The position numbers and the translations under genes are program-made. This document shows positions 9,975 through 20,935 of a stretch of 64,000 nucleotides of DNA, one piece after another. This DNA comes from Eurosta solidaginis. Lineage: Eukaryota; Arthropoda; Insecta; Diptera; Tephritidae. The stretch is taken from positions 157,004,426 through 157,068,425 of the forward strand of contig NC_090323.1 of the NCBI RefSeq assembly GCF_040869045.1, in the 5' to 3' direction. The notes below the pieces were generated by a model, which was not told the DNA's origin, did no database searches, and worked only from the letters and a program-made list of their open reading frames with translations. Within the stretch, counting starts at the first letter, position 1, and each line of letters opens with the position of its first letter.

Positions 9975-10575
9975 AGCAGCGCGCGGTTGGCTGCTGTGTG
10001 AAGCAGCAACGCGCACAGTCGTTCCTGAAGTTGTGCGCAGCGCCAATTGAGTTGAGCTTCTGTGTGAAGCAGCGACGCGCACAGTCGTCAAACACCGAAT
10101 TAGTAAGCGCGGTTGGCTTCTGTATGAAGCAGCGACACGCATAGTCGTTTTAAAGTTGTGCGCACCACCAAGACAGTTGAGCTTATGTGTGAAGCAGCGA
10201 CGCGCACAGTTATCAAACATCGAATTTGTACATGCATAGCAGCAGGCGCGGTTGGCTTCTGTGTGAAGCAGCAACGCGCACAGTCGTTTTACAGTCGAGC
10301 GCAGCTTCAAGCGCACAGGTATAGAAAGTGGCGATACGATTGTTCGAACAAGAAGAGCTTCTGGGTGAAGCGAAAATCATCAACAGTTTAAATTGGTACG
10401 CGGAGCAGGTGCGCTCACCTCTATGTGAAGCAGCACGTATAAGTCTAAATTTCAAACGCAGCGTCATTAAGCGCAGCGTCAACCTCAGTCGCGGAAGTTA
10501 CGACCCGTTATCGACAAAACAGCACAAATTGGTACGTAGCAGCAGGTGCGTTTATCTTCTGTGTGAAGCAGTGAA
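9975..10575 (+). repeat. Array of hairpin repeats in the LTR-element leader
   Basis: A unit with the core GCTTCTGTGTGAAGC occurs about eight times: cores near 9990, 10056, 10116, 10181, 10255, 10357, 10415 and 10557. In the best copies the core hairpin (GCTTC/GAAGC) is flanked by GCGCGGTTG on the left and GACGCGC on the right, making an outer stem of GCGCG with CGCGC. Spacing is 60-75 bp early, then looser. Open frames across the array are by-products of the repeat. The location in the leader would suit RNA packaging or dimerisation, which is inference. Confidence 0.75.
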
Positions 10576-11270
10576 AAGCCAAGTTTCAAACTCAGCGTCA
10601 GCAGCACAGCATTACCAAACATTAAATTGAACGCAGGGCATTTAGAAATTGAAATTACGGCCCGTTACTGTACAGGCAAATGTGTAGCAGAAAACAGCAA
10701 CAACAATTAAATACAGACGCAATCGTATGCATTTCATAGCGACCAAAGGCAAAATCGCAAAATTTTTGAAAACATAGCCCATCGAGTGGACAACAACAAC
10801 AGACAGCGGTATCGTAAAAAGAGAATTTTTTTATAGTTTGCAGTAATAAGGTATGAGTTTTTGATTTGCTTGATTTGTTATTTGATTTTTATTCTCTCAG
10901 AGAGAAATTAGAACGAAATAGAATTGATATATTGCACTAATAAAAGAGTTTGCAATTGGAATAGCATTGAAACAAAATTTGTCGTAAAGTAGAAAAATAA
11001 TAACAGAGTAAATACAATTCCAATAAGAATTTAAAATAAGCATAGAAGAGAACTAATAATAACAAAGAAAACAAAATCCAATAAAAATTAAATGTAGGCA
11101 ACTAGAAGTAAACAAAGAAAAGAAGACTGCTTATGAATTTGTTCGCATAAGTTACGAAGCATTTAAAATTTCAAAATTTGCTGATATAAAAATTAAATCT
11201 GATTCAATTTATGTTTTATGTATACTTGTTAATTTGATTATTATTGTAAGTTTTAACGTTTGTATTGACC

Positions 11271-11348
11271 ATGGACCGTGAACAAATTTTTAGATTAACA
11301 GTGAACGAACTTAAAGATACATTAAGTGGAAAAGTTAGGGGAAGATGA
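11271..11348 (+). pseudogene. gag N-terminal remnant
   Basis: An ATG opens a frame MDREQIFRLTVNELKDTLSG that stops after 25 codons. The helix-like, charged start resembles gag starts of mdg3-like Ty3 elements, which I know only in general terms. It runs directly into 11341-11463 in another frame, so the join marks a large internal deletion. Confidence 0.5.
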
Positions 11349-11463
11349 AGGCCCAAAACGAACCACCACCGTCGCCGAATATATGAAAAGGTGGCAGCCC
11401 ACGTTTGAAGCCAAACGTTACATCAGGATGGCCGAATGTGGGAATATAGAAATGGACAACTAG
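11341..11463 (+). pseudogene. pol C-terminal remnant ending inside the 3' LTR
   Basis: A 40-codon frame reads EDEGPKRTTTVAEYMKRW and continues across the LTR border (11437) to a TAG at 11461-11463. A pol frame that ends just inside the 3' LTR is common in Ty3-like elements. The rest of pol is deleted. Confidence 0.4.
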
Positions 11464-11763
11464 ACGGACTTATACGATAGTATGAACGGACTATAGTATG
11501 ATCGGACAATAGTACAAACAAATACACCTCTGTATATTTGAGGAACAATGAAAATGACACACAAAGACAGACGAGAGATACAAGTGACTGAAGAGAATTA
11601 CACTTTACGTGCTACCGCAGGCCACAACGGACGTCTATTTACATTTAATTAAAATCAATAAAATGTGTTATAAACTATTGTACTAAATACCATTTAAACT
11701 TATTTTAATGGAACAGTGATCTTATTTTCAACAAAGTGTAAGTACTTCGCTCCGAATCCTACA
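11437..11763 (+). repeat. 3' LTR
   Basis: 327 bp from TGTGGGAATATAG to CCTACA, unbroken, and the reference for defining the insertion in the 5' LTR. AATAAAATCAATAAA-like polyadenylation signals lie near 11650. Confidence 0.85.
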
Positions 11764-11767
11764 TACA

Positions 11768-12904
11768 TATTAAAACACAAAACATGCAAAAATTTTGCTA
11801 CAAATAATAAAATTTAAATATAATTAATCCTACTAAATACCTAAATTCCCACAAAGAAATTATCTTAAGAGAAAATCAGAGAATGTTAACACCAGTTGAA
11901 ACAGTTAACTGGTTAACATTTAACATTGAAATTGGCAGGTGTGTGGTGAATCGATCGCAAGACGTGGTGGAATCAACAAAAATTCTCTGCTATTAACATG
12001 TGTCATTCTATATATGTGCGCCAAGAAGTATGCAACTTTTTCTGTCATTAACTTCTCCAATGCAACTGGCATTAATAATTAAAAGAGATTTTGGTCGAAA
12101 ATTAATTGCAACTACAGTTGTATTTTTTGCTTACCTTCAGGAACATACTATCAAAATTTGTACCATGATAGACTTACATTTTTTGTCCAAAATTAGTATC
12201 TGTCATATGAAAGGTGACCTCCTCCGTTTTGATGAGAAAACATTTCACTATTTGTACCGATGCGATTATAAAAAAATGACATGCATAGTGTTGTAAACAG
12301 AAGGAATAAGTATGATAATTCCACCTGTTACAATATGGGCATCAGACGACATATGATCACCAGGGCCTTGATTTCGGCTTATGTTCTGCTTTTAACCCTT
12401 GTCGGTTCCGGAGCTATCGATCGATATATTAACCATCAAACGTTTTTTTTTGATAGAGCATGGCTATCGAATAAGAGGTGATATGCGGAATGCAGATGTG
12501 ACAACCCACGACATAACAAAAGGAAGCTACTCAAAGCATACTTATCTCCCTTGACCAGATTTGTGGCTGTTGTTATAAATAATAATGTGTACGTTCATAC
12601 CCTGCTGAAAAAATATGAGACAATCACGCTAAGCGACAATTTTGCACTAATAAATTGGAATTGGTGCTCATGGGATGCACAGCGGCATAGTTGCAAGCCA
12701 CACTTTTAGTGCTAATAGCGTTGAAGTTTGAGCTATATGTATTTAAAAAAAATCAGCCAAAGGCAGCGACTATCTCAGAACCACATACAGACGATGGAAG
12801 CAGTTAATAACGCGCTCAAAAGTCTTCGAAGGGGGCGATTGCTATTTCGAAGGACATCACTTTAAAGCACTGCTAGTGGATACAATCCCTGCACTCAAAA
12901 GCCA
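11768..12904. other. AT-rich sequence, no gene recognised
   Basis: Open frames at 12000-12296 and 12281-12481 show no family resemblance and no supporting splice or promoter signals. No repeat structure was seen. Confidence 0.45.
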
Positions 12905-13050
12905 AAGTAGTCAGCAAACATTCTAGTTCATTGACTAGAATTTTGTGGGTTTATTCATACTAGTCAGCTTTTGAATAGTTCATTGACTATAATTGTGTGG
13001 TGTTATTCATACTAGTTAGCATTTAAATAATTCATTTGACGAGAATTTCG
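12905..13050. repeat. ~51-53 bp minisatellite
   Basis: The unit TAGTTCATTGACTAGAATTT plus a TTATTCATACTAGTCAGC part begins near 12924, 12975 and 13028, giving about 2.6 copies. Confidence 0.65.
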
Positions 13051-13125
13051 TCTGTCGGCTCGAGGAAATGCGCGAGTGCTTTCTGTAGCCAATTTGCAAT
13101 GCATACTTCAGTTGACAATGCTAGA

Positions 13126-13605
13126 TATCGTCCAAATCAACGGGCACATAAACACAAGCATGACGAGTCAACCCTCACCGTTACCTCAACAGAGGTTAAA
13201 GAAGTTATTGAAAAGTCCAAGCCTTCCATATCAATAGTCCCAGACGGAAGATCTATACCGATGCCAAAACACCTTGGCCATGAGGGCATCAGTAGCCTAG
13301 GACATTTTTTCTACTTGTCGTTAAAAGCCTATGCCTTTCCAGAATAACAGAGAAAGACCGGAAACCCAGCCAGTATCTACCGACATTATCCCTTTAGTCA
13401 GTAACGAAAACGTTTAAAGCCGTTACGATTCCCTCAATTAAATGAAATTGTACGGATATCCAGCTTTAAGCATGACTTCCGTAAAGTCCATATCACTACC
13501 ACCATTCTGAACTCCATTAACACTCATAACAGGACGGCGCTAGTGCAGCTTGTACTGTTTTTACACAGTCAACAACTACTTGTTCGTTCCTTCTCCGTTA
13601 GATAG
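13126..13605 (+). pseudogene. Jockey-clade LINE reverse transcriptase fragment
   Basis: The open part reads TSTEVKEVIEKSKPSISIVP, then PKHLGHEGISSLGHFFYLSL. This matches the jockey pattern of EV...AI...SK...GPDG...LKHLG..GI..L..L.N.SL found just before RT motif 1. Downstream the same family continues out of frame (KPASIYR...), then the block shared with 3037-3183. Several stops and shifts make it dead. The flanking GATAGATAGATA and TTGAGGATTGCACTGCGACC near 13610 may be the end of another repeat. Confidence 0.7.
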
Positions 13606-13619
13606 ATAGATAATTTATT

Positions 13620-15340
13620 GAGGATTGCACTGCGACCTTTGGTCAGCACCTTCCATAAACTTAGCCCTGCGTCTTGAGATTGTGTCACATTCGTGTGTTA
13701 TTCCGTTACTTTTTAGTTTTCATATATATGTACGTATTTTTATTAAAATTTATTCCAAAGTATAATGTATTGAAGTGATAAATTTTAAAGTTATATACAT
13801 ATGTATATATATACATACCTTTTATATATATGAAATATAATGAATAACATAAATTTGAGCTAATTTATCAATTTTCAAGTAATTTTTCAACCCAACTGAG
13901 AAGTATATTCAATAGTAGGATGCTGATGCAAATATCGACTACTTAGCATGTCAACTGTTATTACATTGATGCATAAACTGAGTAGTATGCCAACTGGTAT
14001 GTTGATGTTGAATACCCAGTCGCTAAATTACGTTACGGTGAACTTCACCGATTTGTTATTTCCACATGATTACTTTTTACATTGCACCGTTTTTGACAAC
14101 ATACTACACGGCTATGCAACGGCCGCTATATAGCGGCACCGCTTTCGAAGAAACCAAGCTTTTAGCGAGCAGACAAATTTTGAAGCTGCAGAAAAAACCC
14201 TCAATTATAATATTCAAATAATTTTTTAAATTTGTAATATGGACGCAACGCAGTCAACACCCATGTGACCCATTTGAATATTACTAAACACACTGCATAT
14301 AAATTACTTTATTGAGTAAATACTTAAAAGTTTATTTTCCGTCCAACTAAGTTGATACAAATATTTAAGTGTATTTGTTCATCAGTTGGTCAGAGGGTCA
14401 TTATAAGCAGTTAGGTCATAGAAAACTGTACACTTTTTACTATGATAAAAAAAGCGTGTTTAGTTTTCTATTCATTTCACAATAGCCACTTATTTGTATT
14501 CAAATAAAACTTTTCTTTAACTTTCTTGAATTTCTTTTTTTATTCATAAAAATTTGTATTCAAATGTTCATCATAGGCCGACATTTGAGCGATAAGAGGG
14601 CGATTTTGTTTAACTTTTTAATAACCGTTAAATGTATGTGTACATTTATAGTAGAGATTGCTTAGCCAACAAGATAGCGCAAACTTTATTGAATAAATTG
14701 AAAACTTTTTAGCTTCCTTTGCATATCTACAATTTTTTTTGTTATAGCAGTTTTATTTGCGTCCCCTCTAGAAAGTTTTAAGTTTTTATTTGTTTGCTTC
14801 ATACTGAATACTGAATTACTCCTACCACTTGGACAGTGGCCTTTTTGCTTTTCATTTTTCTATTCACGTTGATGTAGAAAACTATGTAAGAATGTTTTTC
14901 CATTTCTCTACTTCAACTATCTTTCACGCATTGTTTGATGTTTTTTTATTTCTCTTTTTTTATTCATTGCTCTGTCTTTTTTTTTTTGCTCACACAAAGT
15001 TTCTATTTACTAAGTTAAATGTGCTGATTTCAATAAGAAAATGAGGCTAACAACTCAGCAACTTTACGCATCAACTAGAAAATTGCATAGAAAAAGTGAC
15101 AAAAGTATGCTGCCAAATGTTGTTGTTGTAGTAGTAAAGAAGACTTCAATATGTTACGTATACGCAATGACACTCCTTCCATAAGTTAATGATGAGATAA
15201 AGTTAACAAATATTTATAAATAAGTTTGTATAATGGTGAAGATAAGTTTGCATCAGTGTGACTGTGTGACGTATTGTAATAAATTTACAACAAACATAAG
15301 GCGCGTAAATTTGATGGCTAAAAATGTTTGCTTACAGTAT
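13620..15340. other. AT-rich sequence, no gene recognised
   Basis: Contains an AT/ATAC low-complexity patch near 13795-13840 and T-rich runs near 14920-14990. Open frames (13948-14133, 14829-15044) are short and unsupported. Confidence 0.45.
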
Positions 15341-15344
15341 TAGG

Positions 15345-15545
15345 AGTCCTGCGAGTTGGTTATGGTATCAGTTGCAGTGGTGTTATGGTAATGGTAAAGT
15401 TATCATTTAAGGTTACGGTTAAAGTCACAATTACGGTTACTGAGCTGCTTCTAAAATATCAAGTTTCGGTTATGGTTGCCGTTATGATTATGGTCATGGA
15501 TACGACTTGTTAACAGATGTGGTTACTTTTAAGGTTAAGGTCCAT
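15345..15545 (+). repeat. Degenerate GGTTAC/GGTTAT hexamer tract
   Basis: GGTTATGGT, GGTTACGGTTAAAG, ATTACGGTTACTG, CGGTTATGGTTGCCG and related words recur through 200 bp. This looks like an old hexanucleotide satellite overlain by mutation. Confidence 0.5.
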
Positions 15546-15574
15546 TTACCTAGCTAATGGAGCCCTAACGCGAA

Positions 15575-16130
15575 TATTGCCCATCATCGGCGGCCCTGCC
15601 AAGCTACCCGTCAGCTATTATCCAACGTAACCAGCTCGATATTATTATTTGCAGCACCAGTATGGCACTGATCTAAAACGGCCCACCAAAAAGATATACG
15701 AGCAGGCTACCTTATTACTGCTATACGAATAGCATGTTCTTATCGGACGGTGTCCGACGACGCGATCCATGTTTTATACAGGAAAATCCCAGTAGATATA
15801 CTCTCAAGTGAAATGGCCGAACTGTATGGCATTGGAATCATCCGACTATCTGAATATGCTAAGAAAAGCGCAAAGTAACGAACAATAGTTAGTTGGCAAG
15901 AACGGTGGGAAGATTTGAGAAAAGGTCGCTGGACCTTCATGCTAGTTTTGAATCTAGCGGAACGGTACGTGCGAAGTCGCGGCGAACTAAACTACCAACT
16001 CATACAGAGCGGGCAATGTTTCACTCCCTCGTTTTCACGGCGAAAGACTCTCTGTACACAGAGTTTTTGGAGAAGAGCCTTCCATTAAGAACTTAGTTCC
16101 CCGAATGTGCAAACAAATAGATTGTTGGAC
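15575..16130 (+). pseudogene. R1-like LINE ORF2 C-terminal fragment
   Basis: Across frames one reads RTVSDDAIHVLYRKIPVDIL, then IVSWQERWEDLRKGRWTFML, then RYVRSRGELNYQLIQ, then a GQCFTPSFSR stretch. The order matches the post-RT region of R1-like LINEs (TVSD.AL.V..G..P.D.L; W...W....GRWT..L.P....W..R..GE.N..LTQ). Upstream, CGGCCCACCAAAAAGATATAC may be part of the thumb. Stops and shifts show it is decayed, and no 3' tail was found. Confidence 0.65.
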
Positions 16131-16840
16131 TGCTGTGAGTAAGGTGGCCTTTCTAGTTATGGCGCAATAGATGCATGCTGCAAGGGTGCGCAGAGAAATG
16201 CGCTTGCGAAGTAGTGGCGACTAAATCGCTTTTCTCCCCGTGACATTATGCCTAAAGGCGGTCTCACGGCATGCGGACACATAAACAAGATTAGCCTGGT
16301 TCCATTAGGATACTTGAGAGTAGTTTGCTACATCAACGCCCAATGAAAAAAGGTGCATTTACCTTCAACAAAAAAAAAAAACTATTATTTGAGAGCATCC
16401 CCAATACTTCCTATTGAATGCTCCATCATAAAACTACAGCTAGACTATGAATCATTAGGAGTAAGTTGTTTCCCATCCTTTCGCGGCCAAAGCAGCTGCA
16501 TCCTCTAATCATTAATCTCTATTTTTTTTCTAACACCGAAGAAGATAATTCAAAAGGCCAGCAACTCTAAGAAAAGTCGAGGGCGTCACAAACGAGATAT
16601 TTTGTGTCCCGTCTTCCACCTCGTTTGCCTGCATATAGCTAACACTGCAGCCATCCAAGGTATGAAATCACACCCCATTGACTCCCACTGGGCTGACTAT
16701 CTGATTCAATATGAAAATTCCTAAGAAGTGATATGGAGGATCATCCCATCTGCCGCATTCTCAATAGCGGAGAGCTCCCCTGAAAGACGCTTGAGTGATC
16801 GAATTGATATTTGTTGCTTTTTTTATAGCAACCTTAATAC
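16131..16840. other. No gene recognised
   Basis: Between the R1-like and Penelope-like fragments the sequence shows no reading frame or repeat that I can assign. It may hold decayed sequence of either element. Confidence 0.35.
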
Positions 16841-16843
16841 AGT

Positions 16844-17166
16844 TACATAGGACAAACAGGACGTCAAATAAGAACGAGGTTCCGAGAACACATTAGAGAT
16901 TACAACAAAAAACACAGAATCCAAACATTATAACATAGTCTAACTTCGCGAATCACATGGTCGAAAATGAATGTTCCCCAGCAGAAATCAATAAAACAGT
17001 TAGGGTCCTTCACATGCAAGCAAATGGCCATCGTCTGAACATACTCGAAAACATCGAAATCGACAAACAGAAAACATTCGACGGTAGAATAATAAACACA
17101 ATTTCTGTCACAGTATTTGAGCCTTTAAAACTTGTTTACAAGAAACAAAGTAATCACACAGAATAA
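16844..17166 (+). pseudogene. Penelope-like element, GIY-YIG endonuclease domain fragment
   Basis: The first part reads YIGQTGRQIRTRFREHIRDY, the YIG half of a GIY-YIG nuclease with its conserved R...R..EH. After one frame break the second part reads SNFANHMVENECSPAEI, then RVLHMQANGHRLNILENIEI. That is the typical C-terminal end of Penelope-like proteins (FA.H......I......VLH....G..LN.LE..EI). The stop is at 17164-17166. The RT domain is absent upstream, so it is 5'-truncated. Element A begins 120 bp downstream and may have inserted into its 3' region. Confidence 0.8.
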
Positions 17167-17389
17167 AACACAGAACAACAAATATACATAAAACATTAAA
17201 CGCACCAAAGCAGCACAAGAAAGGTCAAACGACTAGCATTACTGACTTTTACCTGACTCAGTCAGCCACATAAATCAATCAGTAACAAGTAAGGAAGGTT
17301 AAGTTCGGGTGTAACCGAACATTACATACTCAGTTGAGAGCTATGGAGACAAGATAAGGAAAATCACCATGTAGGAAAATGAACCTAGG

Positions 17390-19560
17390 GTAACCCTGGA
17401 ATGCGGTTGTATGACATGTGTATAAAATGGAAGGTATTAAAGAGTATTTTAAGAGAGAGTAGGCCATAGTTCTATGGATGGACGCCATTTAGGGATATCG
17501 CCATAAAGGTGGACCAGGGCTGACTCTAGAATGTGTTTGTACGATATGGGTATCAAATGAAAGGTGATAATGAGTACTTTAAAAGGGAATGGGCTTTAGT
17601 TCTATAGGTGAACGCCTTTTCGAGAAATCGCCATAAAGGTGGACCAGGGGTGACTCTAGAATATGTTTGTACGATATGGGTATCAAATGAAAGCTGTTAA
17701 TGAATATTTTGAAAAGCAGTGATCCTTAGTTCCATAGGTGGACGCCGTTTCGAGATATCGCCATAAAGGTGGACCAGGGGTGTCTCTAGTTGTACGATAT
17801 GGGAATCAAATGAAAGGTGTTACTGAGCATTTTAAGAGGGAGTGGGCATTAGGTCTATAGGTGCACGCCTTTTCGAAATGTCGCCATTAGGGTGGGCCAG
17901 GGGTGACTCTGGAATGTGTTTGTATGATATGGGTATCAAATGAAAGATGGTAATGAGTATTTTAAAAGGGAGTAATCCTTAGTTCTATAGGTGGACGCCT
18001 TTTTGAGATATCGCCATAAAGGTGGACCAATGGTGACTCTAGAATGTTTGTACGATATGGGTATCAAACGAAAGGTGCTACTGAGCATTTTAAGAGGAAG
18101 TGGGCATGAGGTCTATAGGTGGACGCCTTTTCGAGGTATCGTCATTAGGGTGGGCCAGGGGTGACTCTAGAATGTGTTTGTACGATATGGGTATCAAACG
18201 AAAGGTGTTACTGATCATTTTAAGATGGAGTGGGCATTAGGTCTATAGGTGGACGCCTTTTCGAGATATCGCCATTAGGGTGAGCCAGGGGTGACTCTAG
18301 AATGTTTGTACGATATGGGTATCAAACGAAAGGTGTTACTGAGCATTTTAAGAGGGAGTGGGCATTAGGTCTATAGGTGGACGCCTTTTCGAGATATCGC
18401 CATTAGGGTGGGAAAGGGGTGACTCTAGAATGTTTTTGTACGATATGGGTATCAAATGAAAGGTGGTAATGAGTATTTTAAAAGGGAGTAATCCTTAGTT
18501 CTATAGGTGGACGCCTTTTCGAGATATCGCCATAAACGTGGACCAAGGGTGACTCTAGAATGTTTGTACGATATGGATATCAAACGAAAGGTGTTACTGA
18601 GCATTTTAAGAGGGAGTGGGCATTAGGTCTATAGGTGGACGCCTTTTCGAGATATCGCCATTAGGGTGGGCCAGGGGTGACTCTAGAATGTTTGTACGAT
18701 ATGGGTATCAAACGAAAGGTGTTACTGAGCATTTTAAGAGGGAGTGGGCATTAGGTCTATAGGTGGACGCCTTTTCGAGATATCGCCATTAGGGTGGGCC
18801 AGGGTGACTCTAGAATGTGTTTGTACGATATGGGTATCAAATGAAAGGTGTTAATGAGTATTTTAAAAGGGAGTACTCCTTAGTTCTATAGGTGGACGCC
18901 TTTTCGAGATATCGCCATAAAGGTGGACCAAGGGTGACTCTACAATGTTTGTACGATATGGGTATCAAACGAAAGGTGTTACTGAGCATTTTAAGAGGGA
19001 GTGGGCATTAGGTCTATATGTGGAAGCCTTTTCGAGATATCGCCATTAGGGTGGGCCAGGGGTGACTGTAGAATGTTTGTACGATATGGGTATCAAACGA
19101 AAGGTGTTACTGAGCATTTTAAGAGGGAGTGGGCATTAGGTCTATAGGTGGACGCCTTTTCGAGATATCGCCATTAGGGTGGGCCAGGGGTGACTCTAGA
19201 ATGTTTGTACGATATGGGTATCAAACGAAAGGTGTTACTGAGCATTTTAAGAGGGAGTGGACATTAGGTATATAGGTGGTCGCCTTTTCGAGATATCGCC
19301 ATTAGGGTGGGCCAGGGGTGACTCTAGAATGTTTGTACGATATGGGTATCAAACGAAAGGTATTACTGAGCATTTTAAGAGGGAGTGGGCATTAGGTCTA
19401 TAGGTGGACGCCTTTTCGAGATATCGCCATTAGGGTGGGCCAGGGTGATTCTAGAATGTGTTTGTACGATATGGATATCAAATTAAAAGTATTAATGAGG
19501 GTTTTAAAAGCGAGTGGCCCTTAGATGTATATGTGAAGGCGTTCTCGCGATATCGACCAA
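17390..19560 (-). repeat. Satellite array of ~128-131 bp units in element A, about 17 units
   Basis: Unit landmarks on the plus strand are GACTCTAGAATGT, GTACGATATGGGTATCAAA, GGTGGACGCCTTTTCGAGAT and ATCGCCAT. Two subtypes differ at linked sites: type 1 has AATGAGTATTTTAAAAGGG with CATAAAGGTGGACC; type 2 has CTGAGCATTTTAAGAGGG with CATTAGGGTGGGCC. They alternate irregularly, roughly as 1-2-2 triplets. Confidence 0.85.
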
Positions 19561-20740
19561 AATGTGGACCAGGTGATCCAGAAAATCATCTGTAGGGTAC
19601 TGCTAATTTATTTATATATGCAATACCACTAACAGTATTCCTGCCAAGATTCCAAGGGCTGTTGATTTCGCCTTGTAGAACTTTTTCATTTTCTTCTACT
19701 TAATATGGTAGGTGTCACACCCATTTTACAAAGTTTTTTCCAAAGTTATATTTTGCGTCAATAAACCAATCCAGTTACCATGTTTCATCCCTTTTTTCGT
19801 AGTTGGTATAGAATTATGGCATTTTTTTCATTTTTCGTAATTTTCGATATCGATAAAGTGGGCGTGGTTATGGTCGGATTTCGGCCATTTTTTATACCAA
19901 GATAAAGTGAGTTCAGATAAGTACGTGGGCTAAGTTTAGTAAAGATATATCGGTTTTTGCTCAAGTTATTGTGTTAACGGCCGAGCGGAAGGACAGACGG
20001 TGGACTGTGTATAAAAACTGGGCGTGGCTTCGACCGATTTCGCCCATTTTCACAGAGAACAGTTACCGTCACAGAATCTATGCTCGTACCAAATTTGAGA
20101 AGGATTGGTAAATTTTTGTTCGACTTATGGCATTAAAAGTATTCTAGACAAACTAAATGAAAATGGGCGGAGCCACGCCCATTTTGAAATTTTCTTTTAT
20201 TTTTGGATTTTGTTGCATCATATCATTACTGGAGTTGAATTTTGACTTAATTTACTTATATACAGTAAAGATATTAACTTTTATGTTAAAATTTGAATTT
20301 AAAAAAAATTTTTTTTAAAAAGTGGGCGTGTTCTTTATCCAATTTTGCAAATTTTTATTTAGCACATATACAGTAATAGTAGTAACGTTCCTGCCAAATT
20401 TCATCATGATATCTTCAACGACTGCCAAATTACAGCTTGCAAAACTTTTAAATTACCTTCTTGTAAAAGTGGGCGGTGCCACGCCCATTGTCCAAAATCT
20501 TACTAGTTTTCTATTCTGCGTCATAACTTCAACCCATCTACCAAGTTTCATCGCTTTAACCGCCTTTGGCAATGAATTATCGCATTTTTTCGGTTTTTCG
20601 AAATTTTCGATATCGAAAAAGTGGGCGTGGTTATAGTCCGATATCGTTCATTTTAAATAGCGATCTGAGATGAGTGCTCAGGAACCTACATACCAAATTT
20701 CATCAAGATACCTCAAAATTTACTCAAGTTATCGTGTTAA

Positions 20741-20793
20741 CGGACGGACGGACGGACGGACGGACGGACGGACGGACGGACGGACGGACGGAC
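20741..20793 (-). repeat. (CGGA)n microsatellite, 13 units
   Basis: A pure tetranucleotide run. The same site holds about 27 bp in element B, about 36 bp in C, about 20 bp in F, and interrupted tracts in D and E, so the tract length varies among copies of the element. Confidence 0.9.
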
Positions 20794-20935
20794 ATGGCTC
20801 AATCAAATTTTTTTTCGATCCTGATTATTTTGATATATGGAAGTCTATATCTATCTCGATTCCTTTATATATGTACAACCAACCGTTATCCAATCAAACT
20901 TAATATACTCTGTGAGCTCTGCTCAACTGAGTATA

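Larger units (their letters stand above)
5539..11763 (+). mobile_element. Non-autonomous Ty3-like LTR retrotransposon, carrying a nested DNA transposon
   Basis: Two LTRs of about 326-327 bp bound this element. They begin TGTGGGAATATAGAAATGG and end CCGAATCCTACA. Flanking TACA repeats (5535-5538 and 11764-11767) are a 4-bp target duplication. Removing the 5603-9409 insertion leaves about 2.4 kb, far below the 5-7 kb of an autonomous element. The interior has a primer-binding site, a long leader with hairpin repeats, the first 25 codons of a gag-like frame, and then about 40 codons that run into the 3' LTR like the end of pol. Protease, RT, RNase H and integrase are deleted, so it would depend on proteins from a relative. 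Confidence 0.85.
17286..20935 (-). mobile_element. Helentron-like non-autonomous element A (DINE-1/HINE type) with satellite core
   Basis: Read on the minus strand it starts TATACTCAGTTGAGCAGAGC and ends with a hairpin GTTCGGTTACACCCGAAC and CCTTCCTTACTTG. Near the 3' end, AGCTCTCAACTGAGTATG is an inverted copy of the start: a subterminal inverted repeat as in DINE-1 and Helentron-associated elements. It has a (GTCC)n tract (20741-20793), a 1.2 kb core rich in GTGGGCGTGG, and a tandem array at 17390-19560. No Rep/helicase is encoded. Frames across the (GTCC)n tract are spurious. Confidence 0.8.

Noticed and set aside
9942..10630. Cys/Arg-rich frames on both strands
   Set aside because: By-products of the hairpin repeat array in the LTR-element leader; frames do not follow a family.
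13948..14133. Small open frame in AT-rich DNA
   Set aside because: No homology, splice or promoter support.
15345..15545. Telomeric repeat
   Set aside because: The hexamer is GGTTAC-like, not the insect TTAGG repeat, and it is degenerate and internal.
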